Origin: Sulfuricurvum sp.
GTDB taxonomy: Bacteria > Campylobacterota > Campylobacteria > Campylobacterales > Sulfurimonadaceae
DNA: 64,000 bases
Direction: 5' to 3'
Assembly: GCF_030691015.1 (NCBI RefSeq)
Contig: NZ_JAUYFF010000001.1
Span: 310,001-374,000 of the forward strand
Under the pieces are notes generated by a model that made no database searches, was not told the origin of the DNA, and worked only from the letters and a program-made list of their open reading frames with translations. The position numbers and the translations under genes are program-made. Below, piece by piece: positions 1-9,439 of the stretch. How positions within the stretch are numbered: the first letter of the stretch is position 1; each line of letters starts with the position of its first letter.

Positions 1-760
1 ATATTAATGCGGTACCGATAACAGGAATAACCGCTGAAATAGCCGTCATAAATCCAAGTAAAAAGGGGTTATATCCTTCAAAAAAAGCAATGAAGATTCC
101 AAACGCCAACCCTTGCGCCAGCATAACACCGCCCAATGAATAAAATACGACCGCCGTTGTCGTCATCATATCGCTAAAAAATGCCCGCTTAATGGTACGG
201 GAAAGGGGGATAATAGGAAGAATAAAAAGCATCATACTGCGTCCGTACCAACTCAGAAAAAAGAAAAATACGACAATCATAGCCATCTCAGCAAGCATAA
301 CCATAAACGTTTGGAGTCCATTACCTAGCCAAGCGGCAAGAGTGGCTATGATCTCATCTTTATGTGCTTTTCCTAAAAGGATCAAATTATCCAGAGGCTC
401 CTTCATCCATCCTAAAAAAGTGGGAAGATAATCGGTAATCGTATCAATTTGATCACTCAGGGCCCGAAGGGTTCCAACTACATTGGCAGGTTGATCAAAT
501 AGATAGTATAAAAACATTGCAATAGGAACAAAAAGAATAAGAGAGAGTCCTAATGTCACAATACCGGCCGCAAGAACTGATGCCATAGATGAAAGACGCT
601 CAATATGGCGTATGTTAGTTTCAACAGCACGATAGAGCGGAAATACAACGATAGCTAATAAAAATGCGATAAAGAAACTTTTTATAAAGGGCAAAAAGAG
701 CCAGGTGACAAGTCCCAAGGCAGAAAAAATCATAAATCGGACAAAAAGTTTATTTTCCAT
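1..760 (-). CDS. AI-2E family transporter (PerM-like permease), 3' part cut by window edge
   Basis: Open reverse frame from ATG at 760 (MENKLFVRFMIFSALGLVTWLFLPFIKSFFIAFLLAIVVFPLYRAVE...) continues to position 1; multi-TM with AI-2E family pattern. Absent from the ORF track because it is open at the edge. Confidence 0.8.
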   Translation of the reverse strand, partial: MENKLFVRFMIFSALGLVTWLFLPFIKSFFIAFLLAIVVFPLYRAVETNIRHIERLSSMASVLAAGIVTLGLSLILFVPIAMFLYYLFDQPANVVGTLRALSDQIDTITDYLPTFLGWMKEPLDNLILLGKAHKDEIIATLAAWLGNGLQTFMVMLAEMAMIVVFFFFLSWYGRSMMLFILPIIPLSRTIKRAFFSDMMTTTAVVFYSLGGVMLAQGLAFGIFIAFFEGYNPFLLGFMTAISAVIPVIGTALI

Positions 761-772
761 GAATACTCCTAG

Positions 773-2536
773 TTAGTGCTGATGAGTGACAAAGTTTTTA
801 AAACTTCCGTCTTGATGTTCCAATACTTCACGGCTTCCCTCTTCCAAAACCGTCCCGTTTTCAAGAACATAGATATAATCGGCTCGGGTAATGGTGCTAA
901 GCCTGTGAGCAATGATAATAACCGTTTTGTCCCGTAAAAACGGTTCCAAAGCTTCAAAAAGTGCCGATTCGGTATGGACATCCAGTGCCGAAGTTGATTC
1001 GTCAAATATAACCGCTTTAGGGTTAGAGAGGACCATTCGTGCGATTGAGAGACGCTGACGCTGACCGCCTGAGAGACGGATGCCCAGCTTTCCAACCTGT
1101 GTTTCCAAGCCCTGTGGAAGCGAACGGACAAAATCTTCAAGCTGTGCAACTTCAAGAGCGTTCCAAATTATCTCATCACTAATCTCATCGCCCATACTCA
1201 GATTAAATCGAAGCGTATCATTAAACATCAGCGGTTGCTGCAAGACAACAAACACCGCCTCACGTACCCGTGAAAAACCGATATCTTTAACACTCACACC
1301 ATTATAGAGTATATTACCAGATGTGGGGGAATAAAAGCCGACCAACAATTGAGAAAGGGTACTTTTTCCGCTCCCGCTCGCACCGATGATCGCTACTGTA
1401 CTGCCTGAGCATATATCGATATTCACCCCCTTCAGTACCGGCTCTTTTTCATCGTATCCAAATACTAAATCACGGGTTTGAATCGAAAGAGAAGTGCTAT
1501 TTTCCAATACATTCGACGTAGAAGAATGTTTCTCCTCGGTAGGAAGGGAAAGCAACTCATTAAGCCTAAAGAGGGCATTTTTGGCATTGGCAAAGCTGTA
1601 CTGCATTGAGAGCAAATCCTGCACGGGGGTCATCATAAACCACAGATATCCGAATATCCCAAACATCAATCCGATGGAGAGATCCGAATAAAGAACCATC
1701 ACTAGTCCAAGTGCTCTAAAAATCTCAAATCCACTGAGAAACAAGGTGTAGGAGTAACGTTCTCCCCGCAACGCCTTGATTCCGTATTCGCTGGCACTCT
1801 GACGCAATCTCTGCGACTGGGTGATCGCACTCGCGATAAACCGCTCCTCTTTGTTACTCGCCCGTATCTGACCGAACAGATCGCACATCTGTGTCAAGTT
1901 ATCGGAGAGTTCGCCGATGGTTCGGTTTTGCTCTTTTTTAAGTTTTCCGACACTTCCCGATATTTTACGGGTCACAATCATAATTAGGGGCTGAAAAACG
2001 ATAATAAGAATTCCAAACAAAGGGTTAATCCAGATCAGCACGCCCGCTACTCCGATGAGCGTTGTGACAGAGACAATCAGTTTAGAGAGAGCGCTTCCCA
2101 AAAACTGCTCAATCGTATCGATGTCGGTGATTAGATGGGTGATCACTTTACCGCTTCCGAGCCGCTCATACGCAGACATCGAAACATGTTTAAGATGTTC
2201 CAATGCTCTCACACGGATCGTAAAGCTTAGTTCTTGCGACAGGGTGATAAAAAAACGCTGCGATGCAACGCTGAGAAGAAAAAACAAAAAACGCAAAAAG
2301 ATCGTCACTGCCAGCACGACCCCGATGTAGAGAAGAGGCTCATGCAAAGGGGTGAAAAAATCGATTGCGTCTGTGATACCTCCCCCTTTTTTAAGAAGCA
2401 CCTCATCGACAAGAAGGGGTATCAACAGAGGAATCGGGATAGAGATTAAGGTGGCAAGAATGGCTATGATATTGCCCCACACTAATGAGCGTTTATGTGC
2501 TAACATCATCGAAAAAAGGGTTTTAAAAGTCAACAT
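773..2536 (-). CDS. ABC transporter, fused permease/ATP-binding protein (MsbA-like)
   Basis: Six-TM N-terminus, Walker A GASGSGKST, signature LSGGQRQRLS, Walker B AVIFDEST. Confidence 0.9.
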   Translation of the reverse strand: MLTFKTLFSMMLAHKRSLVWGNIIAILATLISIPIPLLIPLLVDEVLLKKGGGITDAIDFFTPLHEPLLYIGVVLAVTIFLRFLFFLLSVASQRFFITLSQELSFTIRVRALEHLKHVSMSAYERLGSGKVITHLITDIDTIEQFLGSALSKLIVSVTTLIGVAGVLIWINPLFGILIIVFQPLIMIVTRKISGSVGKLKKEQNRTIGELSDNLTQMCDLFGQIRASNKEERFIASAITQSQRLRQSASEYGIKALRGERYSYTLFLSGFEIFRALGLVMVLYSDLSIGLMFGIFGYLWFMMTPVQDLLSMQYSFANAKNALFRLNELLSLPTEEKHSSTSNVLENSTSLSIQTRDLVFGYDEKEPVLKGVNIDICSGSTVAIIGASGSGKSTLSQLLVGFYSPTSGNILYNGVSVKDIGFSRVREAVFVVLQQPLMFNDTLRFNLSMGDEISDEIIWNALEVAQLEDFVRSLPQGLETQVGKLGIRLSGGQRQRLSIARMVLSNPKAVIFDESTSALDVHTESALFEALEPFLRDKTVIIIAHRLSTITRADYIYVLENGTVLEEGSREVLEHQDGSFKNFVTHQH

Positions 2537-2615
2537 AAAGAGATTATATCTAAAGAGGAGATAATGGTATGCAAGTGGTATTCTAAATAATAAAAATTTT
2601 CCTTTAGACTTTATG

Positions 2616-2631
2616 GTTACTTTCCTGTAAC
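2616..2631. promoter_or_regulatory. Candidate operator: inverted repeat GTTAC-N6-GTAAC upstream of peroxiredoxin
   Basis: Perfect 5-bp half sites about 70 bp upstream of the prx start codon; no regulator identified. Confidence 0.3.
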
Positions 2632-2698
2632 TTATTTGAATTAATCTTCGTGTGTTACAATTTCCCTACATTAAACACAAACCACACAAGGAAATCGC

Positions 2699-3295
2699 AT
2701 GCTCGTTACTAAAAAAGCTCCAGACTTTACTGCTACTACCGTTCTTGGGAACAACCAAATCGTTGATAACTTCAACCTCTATGAAAACCTCGGCGAAAAA
2801 GGTGCCGTATTGTTCTTCTATCCGTTGGACTTTACGTTCGTATGTCCGTCTGAACTTATCGCGTTCGATCACCGTCTTGATGCGTTCACAGAACGTGGAA
2901 TCAACGTTATCGGTGTATCAGTTGACTCACAATTCAGCCACTTTGCATGGAAAAATACTCCGGTAAACCAAGGCGGTATCGGACAAGTTCGTTACCCACT
3001 CGTAGCCGATTTGAACAAACAAATTTCACGTGATTACGATGTATTGCTCGGTGATTCTGTAGCACTTCGCGGATCATTCTTGCTTGACAAAGACGGAACA
3101 GTTCGTCACGCGGTTATCAACGACCTTCCGCTTGGACGTAACATCGATGAGATGCTTCGTATGATCGATGCGATGTTATTCACCAACGAGCACGGTGAAG
3201 TTTGTCCTGCAGGTTGGGCAAAAGGGGATGCGGGTATGAAAGCAAGCACTGAGGGTGTTGCTGAATACCTTTCTGCTCACTCTGATAGCCTTTAA
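2699..3295 (+). CDS. Typical 2-Cys peroxiredoxin (AhpC/TSA family)
   Basis: FYPLDFTFVCPSEL peroxidatic Cys motif and GEVCPAGW resolving Cys motif. Confidence 0.95.
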   Translation: MLVTKKAPDFTATTVLGNNQIVDNFNLYENLGEKGAVLFFYPLDFTFVCPSELIAFDHRLDAFTERGINVIGVSVDSQFSHFAWKNTPVNQGGIGQVRYPLVADLNKQISRDYDVLLGDSVALRGSFLLDKDGTVRHAVINDLPLGRNIDEMLRMIDAMLFTNEHGEVCPAGWAKGDAGMKASTEGVAEYLSAHSDSL

Positions 3296-3304
3296 TCTTT
3301 CCTT

Positions 3305-3320
3305 TTCCCCTTTCGGGGAA
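3305..3320. terminator. Short hairpin TTCCCC-TTTC-GGGGAA downstream of peroxiredoxin
   Basis: 6-bp perfect stem shortly after the stop codon; weak T tract. Confidence 0.4.
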
Positions 3321-3355
3321 GCCACTTTTAATCCAAAACTCCCTATTCTTCTTTT

Positions 3356-4099
3356 ATGCAATACTCTTTTTTAGCCTCTTACGCCCTTATCATTTTTGCC
3401 CTATGGTATTCACGCCGTGAACAATTTGGTCTGGAAAAAACGATTCTGACGAACTCCATTTTGGCGATGGTTCAGCTCGGCCTCCTCGGCTATGCACTCG
3501 TCTATCTTTTTAAAATCGAACACCCCTCTTTGCTCTTTTTTGTATTGCTAGGGATGGTGACTTTCGGTGCCTATACCGCCAAGAAACGCTCACCACTAGG
3601 AGAACATAGTTTTAAAATCGCTTTTTTTACCCTTGGGGCTTCGTCGGGGATCGTCTTTTTATCGATGATGGCGTTCGGCGTCATCCACATGGTTCCTCAT
3701 GAGATGATCCCCATCGGGGGGATGATCATCGGCAATGCCCTCAACGTCTATACCCAAAGCACCGAGCGGTTCCGCGCGGAGGTCAAAAATACGATTGAGA
3801 CGATAGAGGGGATGGTCGCATTGGGTGCGCCGCTCAAAGAGGCACTTAGTTTTGCCTCAAAAGCCTCCGTCAAAGCATCCATGATCCCGACACTCAATAT
3901 GCTCCAGACGGTGGGAATCATCCATATCCCCGGTATTACGACGGGGATGCTCCTCGCGGGAGCCGATCCATTACAAGCGATCTCGTATCAACTCGCCGTC
4001 ATGTATATGATGGTGGCTGTTGCGCTCCTTGCAGCCGTATTTAGCACGATGTTCTCGTATCACGTTATTATCGGTGCGGCGTTTACAGACCCTCGCTAA
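3356..4099 (+). CDS. FetB/UPF0014 family iron-export ABC permease
   Basis: Multi-TM; MIIGNALNVYTQSTERFRAEV and GAPLKEALSFASKASVKASMIPTLNMLQTVGIIHIPGITTGMLLAGADPLQAISYQ are typical of UPF0014. Confidence 0.85.
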   Translation: MQYSFLASYALIIFALWYSRREQFGLEKTILTNSILAMVQLGLLGYALVYLFKIEHPSLLFFVLLGMVTFGAYTAKKRSPLGEHSFKIAFFTLGASSGIVFLSMMAFGVIHMVPHEMIPIGGMIIGNALNVYTQSTERFRAEVKNTIETIEGMVALGAPLKEALSFASKASVKASMIPTLNMLQTVGIIHIPGITTGMLLAGADPLQAISYQLAVMYMMVAVALLAAVFSTMFSYHVIIGAAFTDPR

Positions 4100-5321
4100 A
4101 TCGTTTTGCTTTGGGATGGACAAAACAAAGCTTTTCCCACCCTCGATTCGGACGAATCAATGTCACCCGATGTGCCGACACGGAGCGGGATAAAGCGACA
4201 TAAAACTGCGAAGGAGCAAAGATTTCATTCGTCTCGATAACATAATCGGCTAAAGACATCCCCTGCGATTTGTGAATCGTAATAGCAAAAGCCAATGTGA
4301 TCGGAAACTGACTGAGAGTAATGAGTTTCTCTTCACTCGCCGTGCTCCCTTTTTCAATCCAGCGTGTCTTAGTCGTATCAACACGCTCTACTTTGACACT
4401 GGCACCGTCCTCTTTTTTGACCCATATCACCTCGTCCTCGATGGAGGTGATTCGTCCCCGCTCGCCATTATAGTAATTCCATGCATTTCGGGTAAAGAGA
4501 ATCGGAGCACCCACTTTCAAAGCCAATATTGGTTCGATACGACTCTCGATCATAAACCGCTCGACATCGCGTTCCTGCATCTTTTTATCATGGATCGTGA
4601 CATAAGTTTCAACCTCGATAATCTCACCGTTTAGATGTTCCAGTTGGGAGCGGTTATGATTTTGAGCGCTGATATTTTTACCGTACAACAGCGTAATAGA
4701 CGATTTGTCCTCGCTGAGTGGTCTCACTAACGCATCCAATGCATTATGCGCCTCTTCATCGAGACGGGCATGGCGTACTTTCTCCAATAGACTCAAAAAC
4801 TCCTCTTCATGAGTACGGTATGACCCTTCCAAATGCAATATCTCAAACCCCAGCCGTTCCCAGCTTGGAGATTCAAAAGCGAAATAGATCGGTTCATTCC
4901 CGCGAGTCACGGGAGGGAGCTGTAAAAAATCCCCTACTACGATGAGACGACCTGCAAATTCTGCTTGAAGGAGTCGAAGTCGAATCATATCCAGTAGTGG
5001 CGCCCCCACCATCGAAATCTCATCGATAACGATAAGTTGCATCGTCCTGATGAGTTTAATAATTTTTTTAGAGGGATCGAGTTTGCCGTTGCGCTCCAAC
5101 TCCTCTTGGGACGAAGCAATCCCCAGATCAAAAAAGCTGTGGAGGGTCTGCCCGCCGATCAATGTCGCCGCCATTCCCGTTGAAGCGAGACGGGCAACCG
5201 ATTTACCCTTTTGCACCGCATCCTCGATCAGCGCACGGGTCAATGTTGTTTTCCCCGATCCCGCACCGCCCGTGATAAAGAGGTTGGAAATTTCTAAACT
5301 TTTTAACGCGTTTTCAATCAT
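4083..5321 (-). CDS. RecD-like/PIF1-type ATP-dependent DNA helicase
   Basis: Walker A GGAGSGKTTL, VIDEISMVG, VVGDFLQLPPV, C-terminal FAITIHKSQGMSL and YVALSRS motifs of SF1B helicases. Confidence 0.9.
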   Translation of the reverse strand: MIENALKSLEISNLFITGGAGSGKTTLTRALIEDAVQKGKSVARLASTGMAATLIGGQTLHSFFDLGIASSQEELERNGKLDPSKKIIKLIRTMQLIVIDEISMVGAPLLDMIRLRLLQAEFAGRLIVVGDFLQLPPVTRGNEPIYFAFESPSWERLGFEILHLEGSYRTHEEEFLSLLEKVRHARLDEEAHNALDALVRPLSEDKSSITLLYGKNISAQNHNRSQLEHLNGEIIEVETYVTIHDKKMQERDVERFMIESRIEPILALKVGAPILFTRNAWNYYNGERGRITSIEDEVIWVKKEDGASVKVERVDTTKTRWIEKGSTASEEKLITLSQFPITLAFAITIHKSQGMSLADYVIETNEIFAPSQFYVALSRSVSAHRVTLIRPNRGWEKLCFVHPKAKRFSEGL

Positions 5322-6390
5322 TCGTATCCTTAAGGGTAATCACCCGTCCAAACGGGATATCCATAGACAGCGGCGCAATCCACAAAGTTTCATACGGCGG
5401 TTCATACGGAGGAAATTTACCGTCAAGATCGGTAAAATAAAGGAGGATTTTCGGTCTGTGCGTCCACGATTCGATTAGCTCAAAGACGGGTCTAAAATCA
5501 GTTCCCGCACCACCGCTGAGAGTATAGGTGATAGCCTCTCCCCGCTCAAATCGATTATGGGAGCGAATGCGCTCATCACAGACAATCAGATCGATGCTAT
5601 AGGAGCCGAACAACTCCGTGATCGATTCTACCTCGGAAATAAACTGCGCTAAAAGTACCTCATCAACCGACCCTGAACTGTCAATCGCGACAGCAAGTTC
5701 CAAATGGCGCGAATGGACCCCAGGCAGATAGATCCCGCTATAGAGGAGCTTTTTACTAGGGGGGATTAGAGTATAGTCACTGACATAATACCCGCCGATT
5801 TCCTCGCGCAGTTCACTACGCCAATCGATGAGACTCTTTTTATGCGGTTGAATCAAGTAATGGATCGCTTCGCTGAGGGGGTCTGATTTCTCCAGCGCCT
5901 CCTCGGAGCGTTTTTCACGCTGTGCACGAGAGAGCTTTTCATCCAGCCCCGGTTCATCACGACCTTCATCACTGTCTCGGTCGTTTTGTTCCTGATCTAA
6001 AAACTCCAGGGAGAGCTCATGATAGATCTCTTCGGCACTCAGATTACCGAATCGTTTATCGTAGGTGATTGCAGGAGGCGGAGTAAAACCGCTTTCGATC
6101 AGCAACGTGTTAATCGCGTAATCACACGCCATATTCCAAAGCCACGGGCTTCGGTTTCCTCGTCTTTGGGTATGACTTAGCGCTTCATGCAAAGCAGCAT
6201 TACACAGAGTAAACATCCGCTCTGCTTCGACAAGAGACTCCATATACCCCTCACGATATTCAAAACGCCCCTCACGGATAGCAAAACTCTCGATATTATC
6301 GTTTACGATATTCTCCATGCCGCTGGCAATCGTGCCGAAAAACGGATAATCGAGAAGGAGTTTGGCTTTAAGGGGAGAAAAATCGATCAT
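5314..6390 (-). CDS. DUF2201-like/VWA domain protein (predicted metallopeptidase family)
   Basis: SHTQRRGNRSPWLWNMACDYAIN region matches the DUF2201 N-terminal pattern; VWA MIDAS AIDSSGSVD and GGAGTDFRPVFE. ATG at 6390 overlaps the upstream stop (ATGA). Confidence 0.8.
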   Translation of the reverse strand: MIDFSPLKAKLLLDYPFFGTIASGMENIVNDNIESFAIREGRFEYREGYMESLVEAERMFTLCNAALHEALSHTQRRGNRSPWLWNMACDYAINTLLIESGFTPPPAITYDKRFGNLSAEEIYHELSLEFLDQEQNDRDSDEGRDEPGLDEKLSRAQREKRSEEALEKSDPLSEAIHYLIQPHKKSLIDWRSELREEIGGYYVSDYTLIPPSKKLLYSGIYLPGVHSRHLELAVAIDSSGSVDEVLLAQFISEVESITELFGSYSIDLIVCDERIRSHNRFERGEAITYTLSGGAGTDFRPVFELIESWTHRPKILLYFTDLDGKFPPYEPPYETLWIAPLSMDIPFGRVITLKDTND

Positions 6391-7379
6391 AGCAGATAGG
6401 CATACGCCTCGACCCATTCGCCGAAAGCCTCCAGATGTTCCATCGCTACACCCTGGCGCTGAAGGTCTTGAACAATCATGACGGCAAACTCATTTTTGAG
6501 TTTTAACGTATAGCGTAATAGATGAGAGAGAGCCTCTTCATCAGGAGCGCTCAATATGCGTGATACCAAAATATTAGAGAGGGCATAGAGAGTGGAGAGT
6601 TCAGTAGGAGCTTCACACTCCTCACCGCGTAAAATCGCATCGATATCGGGAAGATGATCCATGATTTTACAGTATCCTAAAAAATCGACGGCGGCATCCT
6701 CCCCCACCGCGCCGCTAATCGCTTCAAGCAGCAGATTACGAGGCAACCCACTTTCTAAAATTTTATGAACCGCTTCCCAGCTGCGCGGCGTTGCGAAACT
6801 TCTCTCATTTCTAAGCGGATCAAAACCGAACAATGCGCTGTTTTTAAACGCGATATAAGCGATCAAACGCGGATCGATCCGGCTTTGTAATGCCCAAATT
6901 CTCCAATCCGTGGCACTCACCTCCATCTCGATATGGACGAATCGGTTTGCCAGCGGTGAGGGGAGACGATACACCACCCCCCGATCGCTCTCGCGATTTC
7001 CCGCCGCAACGATTGACCACCCTTTAGGAAGCGTATATTCTCCCACTTTACGATCCAAAATCAGCTGATAGGCCGATGCTTGCACCGCAGGGGCGGCGGC
7101 ATTTAGCTCATCGAGAAAGAGTATCCCTCTCCCCTCACGCGGTAAAAAAGAGGGCGGTGCCCAAAGTGCCAGATGTGCCTCTTTGTCATAAAAAGGGATC
7201 CCTTTAAGATCCGTCGGATCGAGAAGTGAAAGGCGTAAGTCAATACATTCGAGATCTTTCTCGTGAGCAATCTGTTTAATAATTGAGGATTTGCCGATCC
7301 CAGGAGCCCCCCATAAGAAGGTCGGAATCTGCGATTCGATCAACGACTCAATCGTTATTTTTGCCTGAGAACTGCGCAT
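6387..7379 (-). CDS. MoxR-like AAA+ ATPase
   Basis: Walker A WGAPGIGKSS, Walker B ILFLDELNAA, sensor region AAGNRESDRGVVYRLPSPLANRFVHIEM. An alternative start lies at 7388. Confidence 0.9.
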   Translation of the reverse strand: MRSSQAKITIESLIESQIPTFLWGAPGIGKSSIIKQIAHEKDLECIDLRLSLLDPTDLKGIPFYDKEAHLALWAPPSFLPREGRGILFLDELNAAAPAVQASAYQLILDRKVGEYTLPKGWSIVAAGNRESDRGVVYRLPSPLANRFVHIEMEVSATDWRIWALQSRIDPRLIAYIAFKNSALFGFDPLRNERSFATPRSWEAVHKILESGLPRNLLLEAISGAVGEDAAVDFLGYCKIMDHLPDIDAILRGEECEAPTELSTLYALSNILVSRILSAPDEEALSHLLRYTLKLKNEFAVMIVQDLQRQGVAMEHLEAFGEWVEAYAYLL

Positions 7380-8626
7380 CAGAACCATCCTATATTATGG
7401 GTTTGTATATGTTTTCCGAAAGCAGAATTGGTTTTCACTGCTCTCTCAAACCGCCGATCCAGAGAGAGCTGATACAGCACTTCAATCGGTGTAGATGTGT
7501 TGGCTGCAAGAGAGGACAATACTTCAACATCAAAACTTGCAGAGAGTGCTTCGAGCCATTTTTGATTGAGTGAGGGATTAGAAGCGAGTTCTTTCATAAA
7601 ACATCCCGTACTATAGAGCTGCTCTAGGATCGTATTATCGGCCATAGCATTCGACGCGAGGGAACGATAGACCGCTTCATCATGTAACACCATCAACCGT
7701 TTTTGCATCACCAAGGTAAGACTTGAATTGCCCGCTAAATTATGGGCATAGTCTATGACCAAGCGATCAAACCGCTCATCACTTAGTATCGTATTAGATG
7801 CTATAAGATCGGGGTACGTACGCTCCAGCACATCAGCCCCTTCTTTAGATAAAGTGGTATTCTCTGAAAGAATCCGATTGATCGCTTCTTCTTTTAATGC
7901 CAACAATTCACTCTCCAAGTCTAAAGGCTTCCGATGGGCTAAAAGTGCTGCCCGCTCCCCCATCAATAGACGTAAAATACCCTCTTTGGTCTCACGATGA
8001 AGTGCCATCGCATCAAGGACTCCAGATAAAGATCTATCTGAGGGGTTTTTTAACTCTTTGGCTATAGGTGATAATTCTGCTATCGCACTGATCAAGTCAC
8101 TGTTTCCATATTGTTCGATCAAATGTGCCAATCCACTCATCGCATACTGAACATTATGATTGCGATCTAAATCGACATAAAAGCGGCCTATTATTGCGGC
8201 GGTTACGTCTCGATTGGTATCGTTATCAAATAATCCTTCTCCTTGCCAGTCGTAGAGTTTCAGTAGTTTGAAAAATAATTCATCGGTAATATAAGGATTT
8301 TGTAAAAAACCGACAAGGCGCTCTTGATTGTGTGAAAGCTTCAGACTCATCAATAATCGATTGGGTTCAATAGAGCGGCACAACCACTCTTCTACGCGTG
8401 AGAGTTCTACAATTGGGGTACATTGTGCTTCATAAAGACGCGCCGATTCAGCCTGTTCGTAAGGATTCATCATCCTCCCTTCAACAATCAGGGCAACACT
8501 TTTTGAATAGGTTCCGACACGCTCAATTTTATGCAATTTGAGAAGGGTATCAAACTCCTCGTGACTCAATGCACGGGTTTTCCCTAACAGTAAAACCGAT
8601 TTTCCACAAAGCTCTTCATAGTTCAT
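7379..8626 (-). CDS. Uncharacterised protein: N-terminal BRCT-like domain plus C-terminal LRV/HEAT-like helical repeats
   Basis: N-term GKSVLLLGKTRALSHEEFDTLLKLHKIERVGTYSKSVALIV...IVELSRVEEWL resembles BRCT; recurrent LA.N..L....L..L units in the C-terminus. Confidence 0.55.
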   Translation of the reverse strand: MNYEELCGKSVLLLGKTRALSHEEFDTLLKLHKIERVGTYSKSVALIVEGRMMNPYEQAESARLYEAQCTPIVELSRVEEWLCRSIEPNRLLMSLKLSHNQERLVGFLQNPYITDELFFKLLKLYDWQGEGLFDNDTNRDVTAAIIGRFYVDLDRNHNVQYAMSGLAHLIEQYGNSDLISAIAELSPIAKELKNPSDRSLSGVLDAMALHRETKEGILRLLMGERAALLAHRKPLDLESELLALKEEAINRILSENTTLSKEGADVLERTYPDLIASNTILSDERFDRLVIDYAHNLAGNSSLTLVMQKRLMVLHDEAVYRSLASNAMADNTILEQLYSTGCFMKELASNPSLNQKWLEALSASFDVEVLSSLAANTSTPIEVLYQLSLDRRFERAVKTNSAFGKHIQTHNIGWF

Positions 8627-8705
8627 AACGCGTATTATATTCACTCACTCTAAAAAAACTCACACAAAGGTATAATGTCGCCAATAGTTTAAAAGGATTT
8701 TAACG

Positions 8706-8966
8706 ATGGATGAACTCTACGAGGGAATTGCCGCTTACGATGCGGGAAATTTTACTAAAGCCTATGAGTTGCTTTACCCCCTTGCGGCCTACAAACGTGA
8801 TCCTGAGGCACAATTTCACATGGGCATGATCTATTTTTACGGTGAAGGGGTCGACAAAGATGTCGATAAAGCAATGGAGTGGTGGAAGAAGGCCATGAAA
8901 AGTGGGCATGTGGATGCAGCCTATCGTCTCAGTGAAATTTCTACATCGACCAAAACAACGTTTTAA
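8706..8966 (+). CDS. Small Sel1-repeat/TPR-like protein
   Basis: DPEAQFHMGMIYFYGEGVDKDVDKAMEWWKKAMKSGHVDAAYRLSEI is a Sel1-like repeat. Confidence 0.8.
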   Translation: MDELYEGIAAYDAGNFTKAYELLYPLAAYKRDPEAQFHMGMIYFYGEGVDKDVDKAMEWWKKAMKSGHVDAAYRLSEISTSTKTTF

Positions 8967-9023
8967 TCATATAGTATAATATACGCTACAATTATAAATA
9001 AAAATTTGAAAAGGTTTTGATCA

Positions 9024-9437
9024 ATGCCGAATGCGTTAGCTGAAGATTGCTCTGTTCTACAAATATCCTTAGTTCAAAATATCCAAAAGTTTGATTATCG
9101 GTTTAAACGCTATCAGGTCAGTTATTCTATCGTTCTTTTATACTGTTCTGACAATGTAAATTTTAATGAATTGTCCAACTGTATACGTTGTACTGACCGC
9201 TTGATTACTTTAGACAAGCATACATGTGCGATTGTTTTTGACTCCACAACCGCTGAAACCGGTCAACTAGCAGCCAACAACTTTTTAGAATATTTTAAAT
9301 GCACATTTTGTTCATCAAAATTTTTTACATCTATTGTCAATTCAAATCATTATGACGATGTCGATTGTATGATTCCTGAACTATTTTCCCAGTTATATGA
9401 CACGGTTGAAAACAATGCAATGGCACTGAGCAGTTAA
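9024..9437 (+). CDS. Hypothetical protein; possible degenerate GGDEF-like domain (paralog A)
   Basis: FDYRFKRYQVSYSIVLLYCSDN...CIRCTDRLITLDKHTCAIVFDSTTAETGQLAANNFLEYF; similar to the adjacent ORF. Confidence 0.6.
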   Translation: MPNALAEDCSVLQISLVQNIQKFDYRFKRYQVSYSIVLLYCSDNVNFNELSNCIRCTDRLITLDKHTCAIVFDSTTAETGQLAANNFLEYFKCTFCSSKFFTSIVNSNHYDDVDCMIPELFSQLYDTVENNAMALSS

Positions 9438-9439
9438 TT

